Assembly (NCBI GenBank): GCA_022826945.1
Contig: JAJDTY010000001.1
Span: forward strand, 1-64,000
DNA: 64,000 nt
Direction of reading: 5' to 3'
From: Candidatus Binatia bacterium
GTDB lineage: Bacteria; Desulfobacterota; Binatia; Bin18
The notes beneath the pieces were generated by a model. It was not told where the DNA came from. It saw nothing but the letters and a program-made list of their open reading frames with translations, and did no database searches. Each line of letters opens with the position of its first letter. The stretch's first letter is position 1. The translations under genes and the position numbers were made by a program. Below, one piece after another: positions 43,080 to 51,904 of the stretch.

Positions 43080-44729
43080 ATGCCTCGCCGACGCGCCAAG
43101 AAGAAATCCCAGTTCAGCTTCCCTCCCCCAGCCCCCCTACCGGATAATGTGTATTGGATTGAGAGCGACTCATATGACCGGGCGGTCTATGAGCAACTCC
43201 GCGCCGCCTCCCCCTCTTTACAGGGCCTTGAAGAGAGTGGAGCTTCTCTCCTGCCGCACTTCCGGGCACTTCTGCGCGACCTTTTTTGCGCGCTCTTCAA
43301 ATATAATGTCGTCTTTTTCAAAGCGGACGACGTACTCCCCAGCGCGGCGGTGAACCAGGAACTCCTCACCGCGCTGCATAGCGGCGATTTGGCGAACCTG
43401 CTGCGAGAAGCCACCGTCCTGGATGAAGGACAAGCCGGACTGGCCACCGTACTCTTGGGCGAGGGCGCCCTCCGCCTGCTGAAATCTGAAAAGACACTGA
43501 CCCGGCGCGACTTGCTCGACGTCTGGAATGTAGAGAAGCAAGAAGCGCTCGTGCAGGAGCGCATCGACGAAGCCCAGAATGCAAAAGAACTCGCTCAACA
43601 AGCGGATGCGGCTGAGGACATCTCACAAGACGCCAAGGAGATACTCGAACAGACGGCCGAGCGTATGGCCAGCCAGGCACGGGCGGAAAATACCCGTCTG
43701 CAACGCCTGGCCAAACAGCTCAACCAAGACCTGTCCCGTGTCCAGGAGGAGACCCGGAATCGTTTTCTCAAAGAAGCGATTACGGTTGCCCAAAATCTTG
43801 ATGACGCAACCCAGGAGGCCGAGTCGTGGGGGCTGGCCGTTGGTGGTGGTCACCAATCTTCTCCCGGCCGCCAGATTGAGCTGGGGAAGCGCCTGGCCGG
43901 GAACGACAAGCTGAAAAAGCTCGCTGCCATGGTCGGGCGGATGAAGCACCACGCGCTCGCCCTGCGGCGGAAAAATTTTGAACGGACCAATGACGAGGTC
44001 TTCGAGGTGGGCCTCGGCGCGGAACTCAGCCGCCTGCTCCCCCACGAGTTGCTGAGTCTGCAGCATCCTGTATTACGCCAGGACTTTATCCGGCGCTTTG
44101 TGGACAACGAGCTTTTACAGTACGACCTGCGCGGGGTGGAGGCACAGGGCAAAGGCCCGCTTATCGTCTGCCTCGACGGCAGCTCATCCATGCAGGGAGA
44201 CAAAGAAGTCTGGGCCAAAGCGCTCACGCTCACGCTTCTTGAGATTGCCCGGCGCGAACGGCGCCGGTTTCGGGCGATTTGTTTCTCATCCGCGGACGCG
44301 CCCCTGTACAGCGTCGATCTCAATACGCGGGTGCGCTATGAAGCGGACATGGACAAGGTTCTGGAGTTGGCCGAATACTTCCCCGGCGGTGGGACCGATT
44401 TTGAAAAGCCCCTTGACGCGGCCCTGGGGTGCATCAAAGAGGCAACGTGTCCCGCATCCACCCGTCAAGGAAGAACACATTTCCTCTTGCAGGAATCTCG
44501 TTTCCAGCGAGGTGATATCGTGTTTATTACCGACGGCGAATGTCGGGTCCACGCAGACTGGGCCGAACGCTTTACCACAGAAAAGAACGCGCTTGGCTTC
44601 TCGCTCTTCTCGATTCTGATCGATGTTGGTACCAGTTCACTGGGTTCGCTGAAACCCTTTAGCGATAAAATTACGACCGTTTCTCAGCTGACCAGCAAAG
44701 AGGCCGGAGACGTGTTTGTCAAATTGTAG
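43080..44729 (+). CDS. vWA-domain protein, ViaA-like, with inserted palindromic element
   Basis: 549 residues: a long helical N-terminal part with coiled coil (ERMASQARAENTRLQRLAKQL) and a C-terminal von Willebrand A domain. The latter has a MIDAS LDGSSSMQGDKEVWAK, FSSADAPLY and GGGTDFEKPLDAAL. Immediately before the last conserved block (GDIVFITDGE) sits an 18-codon insertion (KEATCPASTRQGRTHFLLQ) from the palindrome at 44436-44489. Partner of the upstream MoxR ATPase, 18 bp apart. Confidence 0.9.
   Translation: MPRRRAKKKSQFSFPPPAPLPDNVYWIESDSYDRAVYEQLRAASPSLQGLEESGASLLPHFRALLRDLFCALFKYNVVFFKADDVLPSAAVNQELLTALHSGDLANLLREATVLDEGQAGLATVLLGEGALRLLKSEKTLTRRDLLDVWNVEKQEALVQERIDEAQNAKELAQQADAAEDISQDAKEILEQTAERMASQARAENTRLQRLAKQLNQDLSRVQEETRNRFLKEAITVAQNLDDATQEAESWGLAVGGGHQSSPGRQIELGKRLAGNDKLKKLAAMVGRMKHHALALRRKNFERTNDEVFEVGLGAELSRLLPHELLSLQHPVLRQDFIRRFVDNELLQYDLRGVEAQGKGPLIVCLDGSSSMQGDKEVWAKALTLTLLEIARRERRRFRAICFSSADAPLYSVDLNTRVRYEADMDKVLELAEYFPGGGTDFEKPLDAALGCIKEATCPASTRQGRTHFLLQESRFQRGDIVFITDGECRVHADWAERFTTEKNALGFSLFSILIDVGTSSLGSLKPFSDKITTVSQLTSKEAGDVFVKL
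44436..44489 (-). repeat. 54-bp palindromic coding element, copy 3
   Basis: Same element as copies 1 and 2 in opposite orientation, inside the vWA gene, length 54 bp so the frame is kept. The two 17-bp arms now show several mismatches, suggesting an older insertion. Its peptide corresponds to the antisense translation of copy 1. Confidence 0.78.
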
Positions 44730-44751
44730 CGAGGAGAGGGAGCGCTTCGAT

Positions 44752-45948
44752 ATGACTGCCCTGGCTGGACTGCGGATTCTTGACCTGACCGACCTCAAAG
44801 GAGCCCTGTGTGCCAAACTCTTTGGCGATATGGGGGCGGATGTCATCAAGATCGAGCCACCGGAGGGGGATGCCATGCGTCGCATTGGTCCGTTTCTCGA
44901 TGGCAAACCGCACCCCGAGCGGAGCCTGCTCTTCTGGTTCTATAACACCAGCAAACGGGGCATCACCCTTGATCTGAACCAGCCAGCCGGCCAGGAGTTG
45001 GTCAAGCGACTCGTGGCAAAGGCGGACGTGCTGGTCGAGTCGGCCGCGCCAGGGACTCTCGCCCAACTCGGCCTGGGCTATGACGAACTAAAGCAGCTCA
45101 ATCCAAATCTGGTGCTCACCTCGATTACGCCTTTTGGACAGACCGGACCCTACCGAGCCTACCGCTCCTCGGACATGGTGGCCGAGGCCCTTGGCGGCAT
45201 GATCTGGACCAACGGATTTCCCGATGAGCCGCCGCTGCACGCTATGGGCCTACAAGCCTACCATAGCGCCTCCTTTTTTGCCGCGATCGGTACGCTGTTG
45301 GCCTTGTTGACGCGCGACAGCCTCGGCGAGGGCCAGTGGGTGGACGTCAGCATGCAGGAAGCCGTCGCCGGGGCAGTGGAACATATAGCGCCGTTTTATC
45401 ATCAGGGGCTGGGGATTGAGAGTCGGCGTGGCAGCCTACACTGGAGTCGTTATTTCCGCGTGGCTCGGTGTCGCGACGGCTATGTCATGCACTGCTCGTT
45501 GGGGGATTGGACCTCGCTGGTCGAATGGGTCAAGGGTGACGAGAAGGCCCAGGACCTTGAGGATACACGCTGGGAAGACTTGGTCTATCGAAGGGAGCAT
45601 GCCGAACACTTGTTTGATATCCTGGATGACTGGGCCAAAGACTACAGCGTGGCCGAACTCATGGAAGGCGCCCAACTCCGGCGCATTCCGTATGCTATGG
45701 TCCGGCCACCCGAGGCCTTGGTGGACGATCCCCAGTTGAACGACCGCGGTTTTTTCTCCACGATTGAGCATCCGGAGTTGGGCCGAACCGTGCAATACCC
45801 TGGCGGTCCCATTCATTTTACGGTAACGCCGTGGCGTATTGCCCGTCGTCCGCCCCTCCTGGGCGAACATAACACCGAAATATATGATAAGGAGCTCGGG
45901 CTTGAGGCAGACCGCCTCTCAGCCTTGAAGCAGACCGGCGTGATTTGA
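44752..45948 (+). CDS. CaiB/BaiF family CoA-transferase (2), lacking the catalytic Asp
   Basis: 398 residues. GLRILDLTDLKGALCAKLFGDMGADVIKIEPPEGD and NTSKRGITLDLNQPAGQE are family hallmarks. Where active members have Asp before the TGxGQ block, this reads GLQAYHSASFFAAIG, with no aspartate, as in BbsE-type partner subunits. It may need a catalytic partner, such as one of the other copies. GAGGAGAGGG precedes the ATG, 22 bp after the vWA gene. Confidence 0.88.
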   Translation: MTALAGLRILDLTDLKGALCAKLFGDMGADVIKIEPPEGDAMRRIGPFLDGKPHPERSLLFWFYNTSKRGITLDLNQPAGQELVKRLVAKADVLVESAAPGTLAQLGLGYDELKQLNPNLVLTSITPFGQTGPYRAYRSSDMVAEALGGMIWTNGFPDEPPLHAMGLQAYHSASFFAAIGTLLALLTRDSLGEGQWVDVSMQEAVAGAVEHIAPFYHQGLGIESRRGSLHWSRYFRVARCRDGYVMHCSLGDWTSLVEWVKGDEKAQDLEDTRWEDLVYRREHAEHLFDILDDWAKDYSVAELMEGAQLRRIPYAMVRPPEALVDDPQLNDRGFFSTIEHPELGRTVQYPGGPIHFTVTPWRIARRPPLLGEHNTEIYDKELGLEADRLSALKQTGVI

Positions 45949-45954
45949 GCTATC

Positions 45955-46836
45955 ATGTCTCATAGTCCAAATGGCCTAACCCAGTCCGGAGAAAAAGGCT
46001 CCCTCAAAGTGAAACCGATACCTGTGATCGCCGCTCTCCTCGTCGTGGCCAGTCTGCTTTCCAGTCGAACAGATTCCCTGCGTACCGGAGATGAGACCGC
46101 TTCTCCTGAAAGAGGAAGCGTGTCCTCCCTCGACCGGCAGATGCGGGATACGGTTCCTCTTTTTGGCGCCTGGCAACAAGTCGCTACCCTCTTCCCTCAT
46201 ACGCCCGGCAGCCGCTGGGTCTATAGGCTGTCTGGCGTATGGTATGACGCAGAGGCGGAACTCAGCGTGGAAGTGAAGGGACAGCAACATATCCCCCACC
46301 TTCAGCTTAACGCTATGGTACTGGATGAAGCCCACCCCGGTGTCGCGCCAACTGCGCCGAAGGATATCCTGCCGGTCTTATACTACCTCCATGAGGGCTA
46401 CCTGGTCCGAAATACCAATCATGTCTACGGCAATAATGAGCGCACGATCTTGATTTCAACCGGGACACTCGGTGAATCCTTTGCCCCCGTCTTCCCGCTC
46501 AATCTCGCCGACAAGAGCGAAAACCGGGGGGAAGAGTGGCAAGAGGTTCGGATTGGTGAATGGGGCGATGTATCTCAGCTCACGACGCTCTATCGTTTTG
46601 GGTCAGAGCCAGGGCCGGTCGTGGTCAAGGCCGGGACGTACTCAGACTGTCTGCGGGTGGAGACCAAGATTACCCGGACGAGTGGACGCGGTTTTCACTA
46701 TACAGAATGGTACACCCCTGGCGTCGGCATGGTAAAAAGTACCACCACCGATCTGGTGAGCGGAAAAATTGTTGAGCAAAAAGAACTGGTCGCGTTTCAG
46801 CTCGGGCAGGCTGAGCCCGAGCAAAAGGGCAGCTAG
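45955..46836 (+). CDS. Secreted protein with inserted palindromic element
   Basis: 293 residues. A probable signal peptide lies at VKPIPVIAALLVVASLL; a GTG at its start (46009) could be the true start instead of ATG 45955. The mature N-terminus contains the 18-codon element (ERGSVSSLDRQMRDTVPLF), then a beta-rich domain: LFPHTPGSRWVYRLSGV, VVVKAGTYSDCLRVETKI, YTEWYTPGVGMVKSTTTD. This style occurs in small extracytoplasmic beta proteins of unknown role. It starts 6 bp after the CoA-transferase. Confidence 0.72.
   Translation: MSHSPNGLTQSGEKGSLKVKPIPVIAALLVVASLLSSRTDSLRTGDETASPERGSVSSLDRQMRDTVPLFGAWQQVATLFPHTPGSRWVYRLSGVWYDAEAELSVEVKGQQHIPHLQLNAMVLDEAHPGVAPTAPKDILPVLYYLHEGYLVRNTNHVYGNNERTILISTGTLGESFAPVFPLNLADKSENRGEEWQEVRIGEWGDVSQLTTLYRFGSEPGPVVVKAGTYSDCLRVETKITRTSGRGFHYTEWYTPGVGMVKSTTTDLVSGKIVEQKELVAFQLGQAEPEQKGS
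46109..46162 (+). repeat. 54-bp palindromic coding element, copy 2
   Basis: Arms 46109-46125 and 46146-46162 pair at 15 of 17 positions around a 20-nt loop. Loop and arms match copy 1 closely (shared cggcagatgcggga). In a different reading frame from copy 1, yet still open (RQMRD peptide). Placed just after the signal peptide of the secreted protein. Confidence 0.83.
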
Positions 46837-46934
46837 GTTCTGGGGGATGTAGAGAAGAATCGTAAGTCTGCTAGAATTACAGCGTTGTCCGTTTTGATCG
46901 TATTATATTTATCCGGGAGAGAGAAAACAGCGTC

Positions 46935-47828
46935 ATGAGCGAGCCCATTATCCTAACAACGAGTGTCGAGGGACTTCCTCCGCCCCGCCGCGGAAAAGTC
47001 CGTGATATTTACGAAACCGACGAGCATCTGTTGATCGTGGCAACCGACCGGGTCTCGGCCTTTGATGTCGTACTGCACGAAGGCATACCGGGCAAGGGAC
47101 GGGTCCTGACCCAGGTGTCCCGCTTTTGGTTTGAACGCCTGGCCGACATCGTGCCGCACCACCTCATTTCGGTTGACGTGGATACGTTTCCGGCTGTTTT
47201 TCAGTCCGCCCGTGACAGTCTGGTCGGTCGCTCCATGTTGGTCAAAAAGGCCGAGCCGCTACCGGTTGAATGTATCGTTCGGGGCTATCTGGCCGGGTCC
47301 GGCTGGCAGGAATATCGGGCGAGTGGAACCGTGTGCAGCATTCCGCTGCCCCCAGGATTAGGGGAGAGCGCCCGGTTGCCCGAGCCCATCTTTACCCCCT
47401 CAACCAAAGCCCCGCAGGGCGAGCACGACGAGAATATTGCCTTTGCGGAAGTCGAACGCCTTATTGGCACGGAGCTGGCCGCTCAGGTGCGGGACCTCAG
47501 CCTGGCCCTGTACAAGAAGGCCCACGCCTATGCGGAAACCAAGGGCTTCTTCCTGGCGGACACCAAATTCGAGTTTGGCCAGTGCGACGGTCAGCTCATT
47601 CTTATTGATGAAGCCTTCACCCCGGACTCGTCGCGCTTTTGGCGGAGCGAAAACTATCAACCCGGCAAATCTCAGGACAGCTATGACAAGCAGATTATCC
47701 GGAATTATCTGATTTCCCTGGGTTGGGACCGCAGACCGCCCGCTCCGCATCTGCCACAGGAGATTATCGATCAGGCGGCCTCCCGCTACCAGGAAATCTA
47801 CGAAAACCTGACTGCTACAGACGGCTAA
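46935..47828 (+). CDS. purC: Phosphoribosylaminoimidazole-succinocarboxamide synthase
   Basis: 297-residue SAICAR synthase of the longer type. RRGKVRDIYETDEHLLIVATDRVSAFDVVL, ECIVRGYLAGSGWQEY, FTPSTKAPQGEHDENI and DEAFTPDSSRFWRSENY are diagnostic. Purine biosynthesis step 8 (CAIR plus aspartate). GGGAGAGAG precedes the ATG. No other pur genes nearby. Confidence 0.96.
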   Translation: MSEPIILTTSVEGLPPPRRGKVRDIYETDEHLLIVATDRVSAFDVVLHEGIPGKGRVLTQVSRFWFERLADIVPHHLISVDVDTFPAVFQSARDSLVGRSMLVKKAEPLPVECIVRGYLAGSGWQEYRASGTVCSIPLPPGLGESARLPEPIFTPSTKAPQGEHDENIAFAEVERLIGTELAAQVRDLSLALYKKAHAYAETKGFFLADTKFEFGQCDGQLILIDEAFTPDSSRFWRSENYQPGKSQDSYDKQIIRNYLISLGWDRRPPAPHLPQEIIDQAASRYQEIYENLTATDG

Positions 47829-47844
47829 ACCCACGAGCATACGC

Positions 47845-48801
47845 ATGGCATCCGGCATCGGCCTCTGGATCGGTTTCACCCTGATTGTTCTCGGCCTGCT
47901 GTTCCTGGACTTGGGGGTTTTTCATCGTGAAGCGCGTGAAGTGTCGCGCAAGGAAGCCGGTATATGGAGCACGGTCTGGATCGGCCTCGCCCTGGTCTTT
48001 AACGCCTGGATTTATTACACCAGCGGCTCGGAGCCGGCCCTGGAATTTCTCGCCGGCTATTTGATCGAAAAATCACTCAGCGTGGACAATATTTTTGTCT
48101 TCTTGCTGATCTTCTCCTATTTTTCCGTTCCCTTGGCCTACCAGCACCGGGTTCTGTTCTGGGGGATTCTGGGCGCGCTCATCATGCGCGGGATTTTCAT
48201 TGCCCTCGGAGCGACGCTGCTCCACCATTTTCACTGGATCATCTATCTCTTCGGAGCCTTCCTGATCTTCACCGGGATCAGGATTGCCTTTTCGGATGAG
48301 ACCGAATCCGACCCCGAGGATAATCCGGCCATTCGACTCCTGCGGCGGGTGCTGCCGGTCACGGATAAATACGAAGGCCAACACTTCTTCGTCCGGCATC
48401 AGGGGAAGCTCTTTGCCACCCCCCTCTTGGTCGTCCTCGTTTCCGTAGAAAGCACGGACTTGGTCTTTGCGGTCGACTCGATTCCGGCCATTTTTGCCGT
48501 CACCGACGACCCCTTCATCGTCTACACCTCAAACGTCTTTGCCATTCTGGGCCTGCGCGCCCTCTACTTCCTGATTGCCGGCGTGCTCGATCTGTTTGTC
48601 TATCTACGCATCGGCCTGGGCGTGGTGCTGGGCTTTGTTGGCGTCAAAATGCTCTTGGTTGACGTGTATCCCATCCCGATTGGCCTCTCTCTGGGCGTGA
48701 TCGCGCTTGTCCTGACCGCGACGATCGTTGCCTCGCTGCTCTTTCCGCCCTCCGAGTCGGAGAGCCCTCAGTCCAAGGAAGATATTTCTGAGGCGGTCTA
48801 G
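47845..48801 (+). CDS. TerC/Alx family membrane protein
   Basis: 318 residues with about eight or nine membrane spans. The family core is EKSLSVDNIFVFLLIFSYF and VVLVSVESTDLVFAVDSIPAIFAVT, with acidic residues inside spans. TerC/Alx proteins are linked to metal (Mn2+) export and tellurite resistance. Follows purC by 16 bp. No yybP-ykoY leader is seen. Confidence 0.9.
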   Translation: MASGIGLWIGFTLIVLGLLFLDLGVFHREAREVSRKEAGIWSTVWIGLALVFNAWIYYTSGSEPALEFLAGYLIEKSLSVDNIFVFLLIFSYFSVPLAYQHRVLFWGILGALIMRGIFIALGATLLHHFHWIIYLFGAFLIFTGIRIAFSDETESDPEDNPAIRLLRRVLPVTDKYEGQHFFVRHQGKLFATPLLVVLVSVESTDLVFAVDSIPAIFAVTDDPFIVYTSNVFAILGLRALYFLIAGVLDLFVYLRIGLGVVLGFVGVKMLLVDVYPIPIGLSLGVIALVLTATIVASLLFPPSESESPQSKEDISEAV

Positions 48802-48809
48802 GTTGCCCC

Positions 48810-50057
48810 ATGTCTCCCCCACAAAAAGGCCGGCGCGCGCTCGAAGGCGTTCGTATTCTTGATTTCACCTGGGTGGTCGCCGGTCCGGTTGCGGTCCGTA
48901 TCCTGGCCGACCAGGGGGCCGAGGTCATTAAAATCGAGCGGCGCGATACGCTCGATCTGGGGACGCGGCGCGGCGGTTTTTCCGGCAATCTGCACCGGGG
49001 CAAGGAGAGTACGGTTATCAATATGGCCGATCCGCGCGGGATTGAGATCGCCCAGAAACTTGCGGCTATATCAGATGTCGTGATCGACAATTTCAGCGCA
49101 CGGGTCATGCGTAACTGGGGACTCGACTACGAGAGCCTCAAAAAAATCAAGCCCGATATCATTGCGGTCTCCATGTCCGGCTTTGGGCATACCGGACCGC
49201 ACAAGGATTATGTCAGCTATGGGCCAACGCTCCAGGCTTTGTCCGGCTATACGCTCCAGATGCGTCATCCCGGTCACGAGCCGGCCGGCTGGGGCTATTC
49301 ATATGCGGACATGACCGGCGGCTATAGTGGTGCGCTGGCCGTGCTGATGGCCCTGTGGCACCGCAAACAAACCGGTCAGGGACAATTCGTCGACTTGGCA
49401 CAGTTTGAGGCGATTTCCAGCCTAGTCGGACCAGGCTTGCTCGACATCTTGAATAATCGGACACCCAGTCAGCCGGTCGGAAATCGTTCCCAGGAGGCCC
49501 CGGCGGCTCCACACGGGGTGTATCGCTGCAAGGGCGACGACCGCTGGTGCGCGATTGCCGTTTTCACCGAAGCAGAGTGGCAGAGTCTGTGCCGTGTCTT
49601 GGGGCAGCCGGCCTGGACGCACGAGGCACGCTTTGCCAGCCTTGCAGACCGTCTCCAACATCAAGACGCTTTGGACGGGTATATTGAAGCCTGGACCCAA
49701 CAACGTACGGCTGAAGAAGTCATGTCCCGCCTGCAAGAGGCCGGTATCGCCGCTGGCGTGGTTGCCAACGGGGAAGATGTGGACCGCGACCCCCAACTGC
49801 GGGCGCGGGACTATTGGGCGCAGTTGCCGGCCCAGGAAAACGGGAAGACGGAGGAGTTCATACTCGACGGGCCGCCGTTCAAGCTCTCGCAGACGCCGGG
49901 TTACGTGGCCGCCCCAGGCCCGTTGCTGGGCGAGCATACGGAGAGCGTGCTACGCCGCCTGCTCAACTATTCCGACCAGCAGATCGCTCACCTCAAAGCA
50001 GAGCGCGTCATCGCTTCGCACGCAGAGATTCATGCCGAGCGGACGGCCCGGGACTAA
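48810..50057 (+). CDS. CaiB/BaiF family CoA-transferase (3)
   Basis: 415 residues. GVRILDFTWVVAGPVAVRILADQGAEVIKIE, MSGFGHTGPHKDYVSYGPTL and the active-site region YSYADMTGGYSGALAVL with aspartate before TGQGQFVDLAQ. Resembles copy 5 (57997-59211) more than the others, i.e. a BbsF-like catalytic subunit type. 8 bp after the TerC gene. Confidence 0.9.
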   Translation: MSPPQKGRRALEGVRILDFTWVVAGPVAVRILADQGAEVIKIERRDTLDLGTRRGGFSGNLHRGKESTVINMADPRGIEIAQKLAAISDVVIDNFSARVMRNWGLDYESLKKIKPDIIAVSMSGFGHTGPHKDYVSYGPTLQALSGYTLQMRHPGHEPAGWGYSYADMTGGYSGALAVLMALWHRKQTGQGQFVDLAQFEAISSLVGPGLLDILNNRTPSQPVGNRSQEAPAAPHGVYRCKGDDRWCAIAVFTEAEWQSLCRVLGQPAWTHEARFASLADRLQHQDALDGYIEAWTQQRTAEEVMSRLQEAGIAAGVVANGEDVDRDPQLRARDYWAQLPAQENGKTEEFILDGPPFKLSQTPGYVAAPGPLLGEHTESVLRRLLNYSDQQIAHLKAERVIASHAEIHAERTARD

Positions 50058-50291
50058 GGAGGCACTGGTAGGCAAGACCCGGCGGCTCAGTACTTCGCCA
50101 TCAATGTTGGTGATAAAATTAACATCGGTTATCGCGAATTCAGTAACAACACAGCAAGACCTGCGTTTAACAATGATGTTGAATATGACCTCTCATTATC
50201 TAATATTATCGGTTATAAAGGGGCTCTGATTGAGGTCATTAAAGCGAATAACAACAGTATCACCTACAAGGTGATTCAAAACTTTCCATGA
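50058..50291 (+). pseudogene. AT-rich orphan C-terminal gene fragment
   Basis: In the frame after the CoA-transferase stop, 77 codons stay open to a TGA at 50289-50291, with convincing protein sequence (YFAINVGDKINIGYREFSN, NIIGYKGALIEVIKANNNS) but no start codon. The bases are much more AT-rich than the neighbours. It is probably the 3' end of a horizontally acquired gene whose start was lost. Family not recognised. The remaining bases up to 50364 hold nothing recognisable. Confidence 0.55.
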
Positions 50292-50364
50292 ACGGAAAAG
50301 AAATTTCTTGAGGACTGTCCTAAGCTGACCCTGGGCTAGTGCCATATACCTGACGACAAGAATT

Positions 50365-50688
50365 GTGAGTAATACGTTCGACCGTATTCGGTCGCTGATT
50401 TCTGAGAACAGTATCCAAATCTCAGGGCACGGATACGACGAACTCGCCACCGACGGGTTACGCGCAAGGGAACTTATTGAAAGCGTGGAAACGGCAGAAG
50501 TGATTGAGGACTATCCAAATTACCCCAAAGGCCCATGCGTTCTCTTGCTCCAACGAATGATAGATGGGCGTTCGGTCCATACCGTGTGGGGAGTTCCCGC
50601 TGGTCGTACAAGTCCGGCGGTGCTAATTACAGCGTACTTACCCGACCCCGAAAAGTGGGAACCTGGGTTCAAGCGGAGACGCCAATGA
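50365..50688 (+). CDS. DUF4258-type small protein (toxin-like)
   Basis: 107 residues, GTG start. The sequence IRSLISENSIQISGHGYDEL, VIEDYPNYPKGPCVLLLQRM and HTVWGVPAGRTSPAVLITAYLPD matches the DUF4258 pattern, a RelE-like small fold common in putative toxin-antitoxin pairs. Overlaps the next gene by ATGA. A decayed piece of the same pair lies at 237-374. Confidence 0.75.
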   Translation: MSNTFDRIRSLISENSIQISGHGYDELATDGLRARELIESVETAEVIEDYPNYPKGPCVLLLQRMIDGRSVHTVWGVPAGRTSPAVLITAYLPDPEKWEPGFKRRRQ

Positions 50689-50900
50689 GTAAGAGGAAAC
50701 GGACGAAATTCGTTCACGAAGGAAACTATGTTGCAGAAGTTGACGTAGAACTTCTGGAAGAGCCTGAAGGGTGGTCACCATATCTTTCTCTTGAGGACGC
50801 GTATCGTCTTGACGATGTACGGGAGGCCCTTCGTCAAGGGGACGTGAAGACCGCTGCAAGATACGCGCGCGTGTTCAGTCTCACTCCTGTTGCTGTATGA
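50685..50900 (+). CDS. Partner of the DUF4258 protein (putative antitoxin)
   Basis: 71 residues: MSKRKRTKFVHEGNYVAEV start, VDVELLEEPEGWSPYLSLED, then a C-terminal helix and GDVKTAARYARVFSLTPVAV. Small acidic/basic protein overlapping the upstream gene by 4 bases, so cotranslated. The family is common beside DUF4258 but has no settled name that I can give. Confidence 0.72.
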   Translation: MSKRKRTKFVHEGNYVAEVDVELLEEPEGWSPYLSLEDAYRLDDVREALRQGDVKTAARYARVFSLTPVAV

Positions 50901-50940
50901 GGTTGCCTAACCCGTCACTCAATTAGGCGGTCTCGCCGAC

Positions 50941-51057
50941 AACTCCCAATGGCGCCGCTGTACGGCCCGGACGTTGGGAAGCAGACCCTGTCATTCATAG
51001 GCGGGGAGCGGGTGGTCCAGCCGGGCTCCGCCCATTTCGTCCAGAACGTGGATCACT
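50941..51057. repeat. 117-bp direct repeat A (decayed HDAC 3' end)
   Basis: About 94 percent identical by eye to 51921-52037, which is the 3' coding end of the HDAC-like gene. Read on the minus strand, this copy has an in-frame stop (TAT GAA TGA) where the intact gene has an arginine codon, so it is a dead fragment. It ends just before the hydrolase ribosome binding site. Confidence 0.85.
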
Positions 51058-51068
51058 AAGGAGACATT

Positions 51069-51851
51069 ATGCCGTTTACCTCAGTCAATGGGATTGAACT
51101 GTATTATGAAACCCACGGAACGGGCCCGGCCCTGGTGTTAGCCCACGGTGGAGGGGGGAGTCATCTCAGTTGGTGGCAGCAAGTTCCGGCACTCTCCAAA
51201 ACGTATCAAGTGATAACCTTTGACCATCGGAGCTTCGGCTATTCCCGCGATGTGGCCAACGGCCCGGGCCCGCGGGCGTTTGTTGAGGATTTGACCGGAT
51301 TACTGGATCATCTTGGGATTCAGAGCGCGGCCCTTGTCGGGCAATCCATGGGCGGCTGGACGGTATGCGGCTTTGCCGCTGCCTGTCCCGAACGTACCAG
51401 CGCGCTTATTTTGTGCGACACCACCGCCGGGATTGAAACGCCGGAGATCGATCAGACGCGCGCCAGCCTGCGTGAACGCGCGCAGGGCAATCTAGCCCAG
51501 CTGCTCACGAGCGCATACGCCCTGTCTTTTCCTGAGCGGGAACCAGCACTGTGTTTTCTCTATAAACAAATCTCGGCCCTGAATCAGCACATCTCTCCCA
51601 ATCTCATTTCAACGCTGACGAGCCTGCACACCAACGTCGCGCCCATTGTTGAGCACAATATTCCCACCTTGCTTGTGATTGGAGAAGAAGACGTACTGGC
51701 TCCACCGCCCGCCATGCAAAGCATTACGACCCGTATTCCGCAGGCACGCTTTATCACCGTTCCCAAGGCTGGCCATTCCGCGTATTTTGAACAGCCGGCG
51801 GTTTTTAACCGCGTGGTGGACGAGTTTGTACGAGAAAACCAGCCGTCGTGA
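51069..51851 (+). CDS. Alpha/beta-fold hydrolase
   Basis: 260 residues. Oxyanion HGGGGSHLSWW, nucleophile elbow VGQSMGGWTVC (Ser), acid VIGEEDVLAPP and histidine KAGHSAYFEQP: complete catalytic triad. Resembles 3-oxoadipate enol-lactonase or haloperoxidase-type hydrolases. AAGGAGACATT precedes the ATG. Lies between the two 117-bp repeats. Confidence 0.88.
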   Translation: MPFTSVNGIELYYETHGTGPALVLAHGGGGSHLSWWQQVPALSKTYQVITFDHRSFGYSRDVANGPGPRAFVEDLTGLLDHLGIQSAALVGQSMGGWTVCGFAAACPERTSALILCDTTAGIETPEIDQTRASLRERAQGNLAQLLTSAYALSFPEREPALCFLYKQISALNQHISPNLISTLTSLHTNVAPIVEHNIPTLLVIGEEDVLAPPPAMQSITTRIPQARFITVPKAGHSAYFEQPAVFNRVVDEFVRENQPS

Positions 51852-51904
51852 CCCGCAGACACTGAAGTCGTCCACGTTGATTCACAGATCGAAGCGGACG
51901 GACT

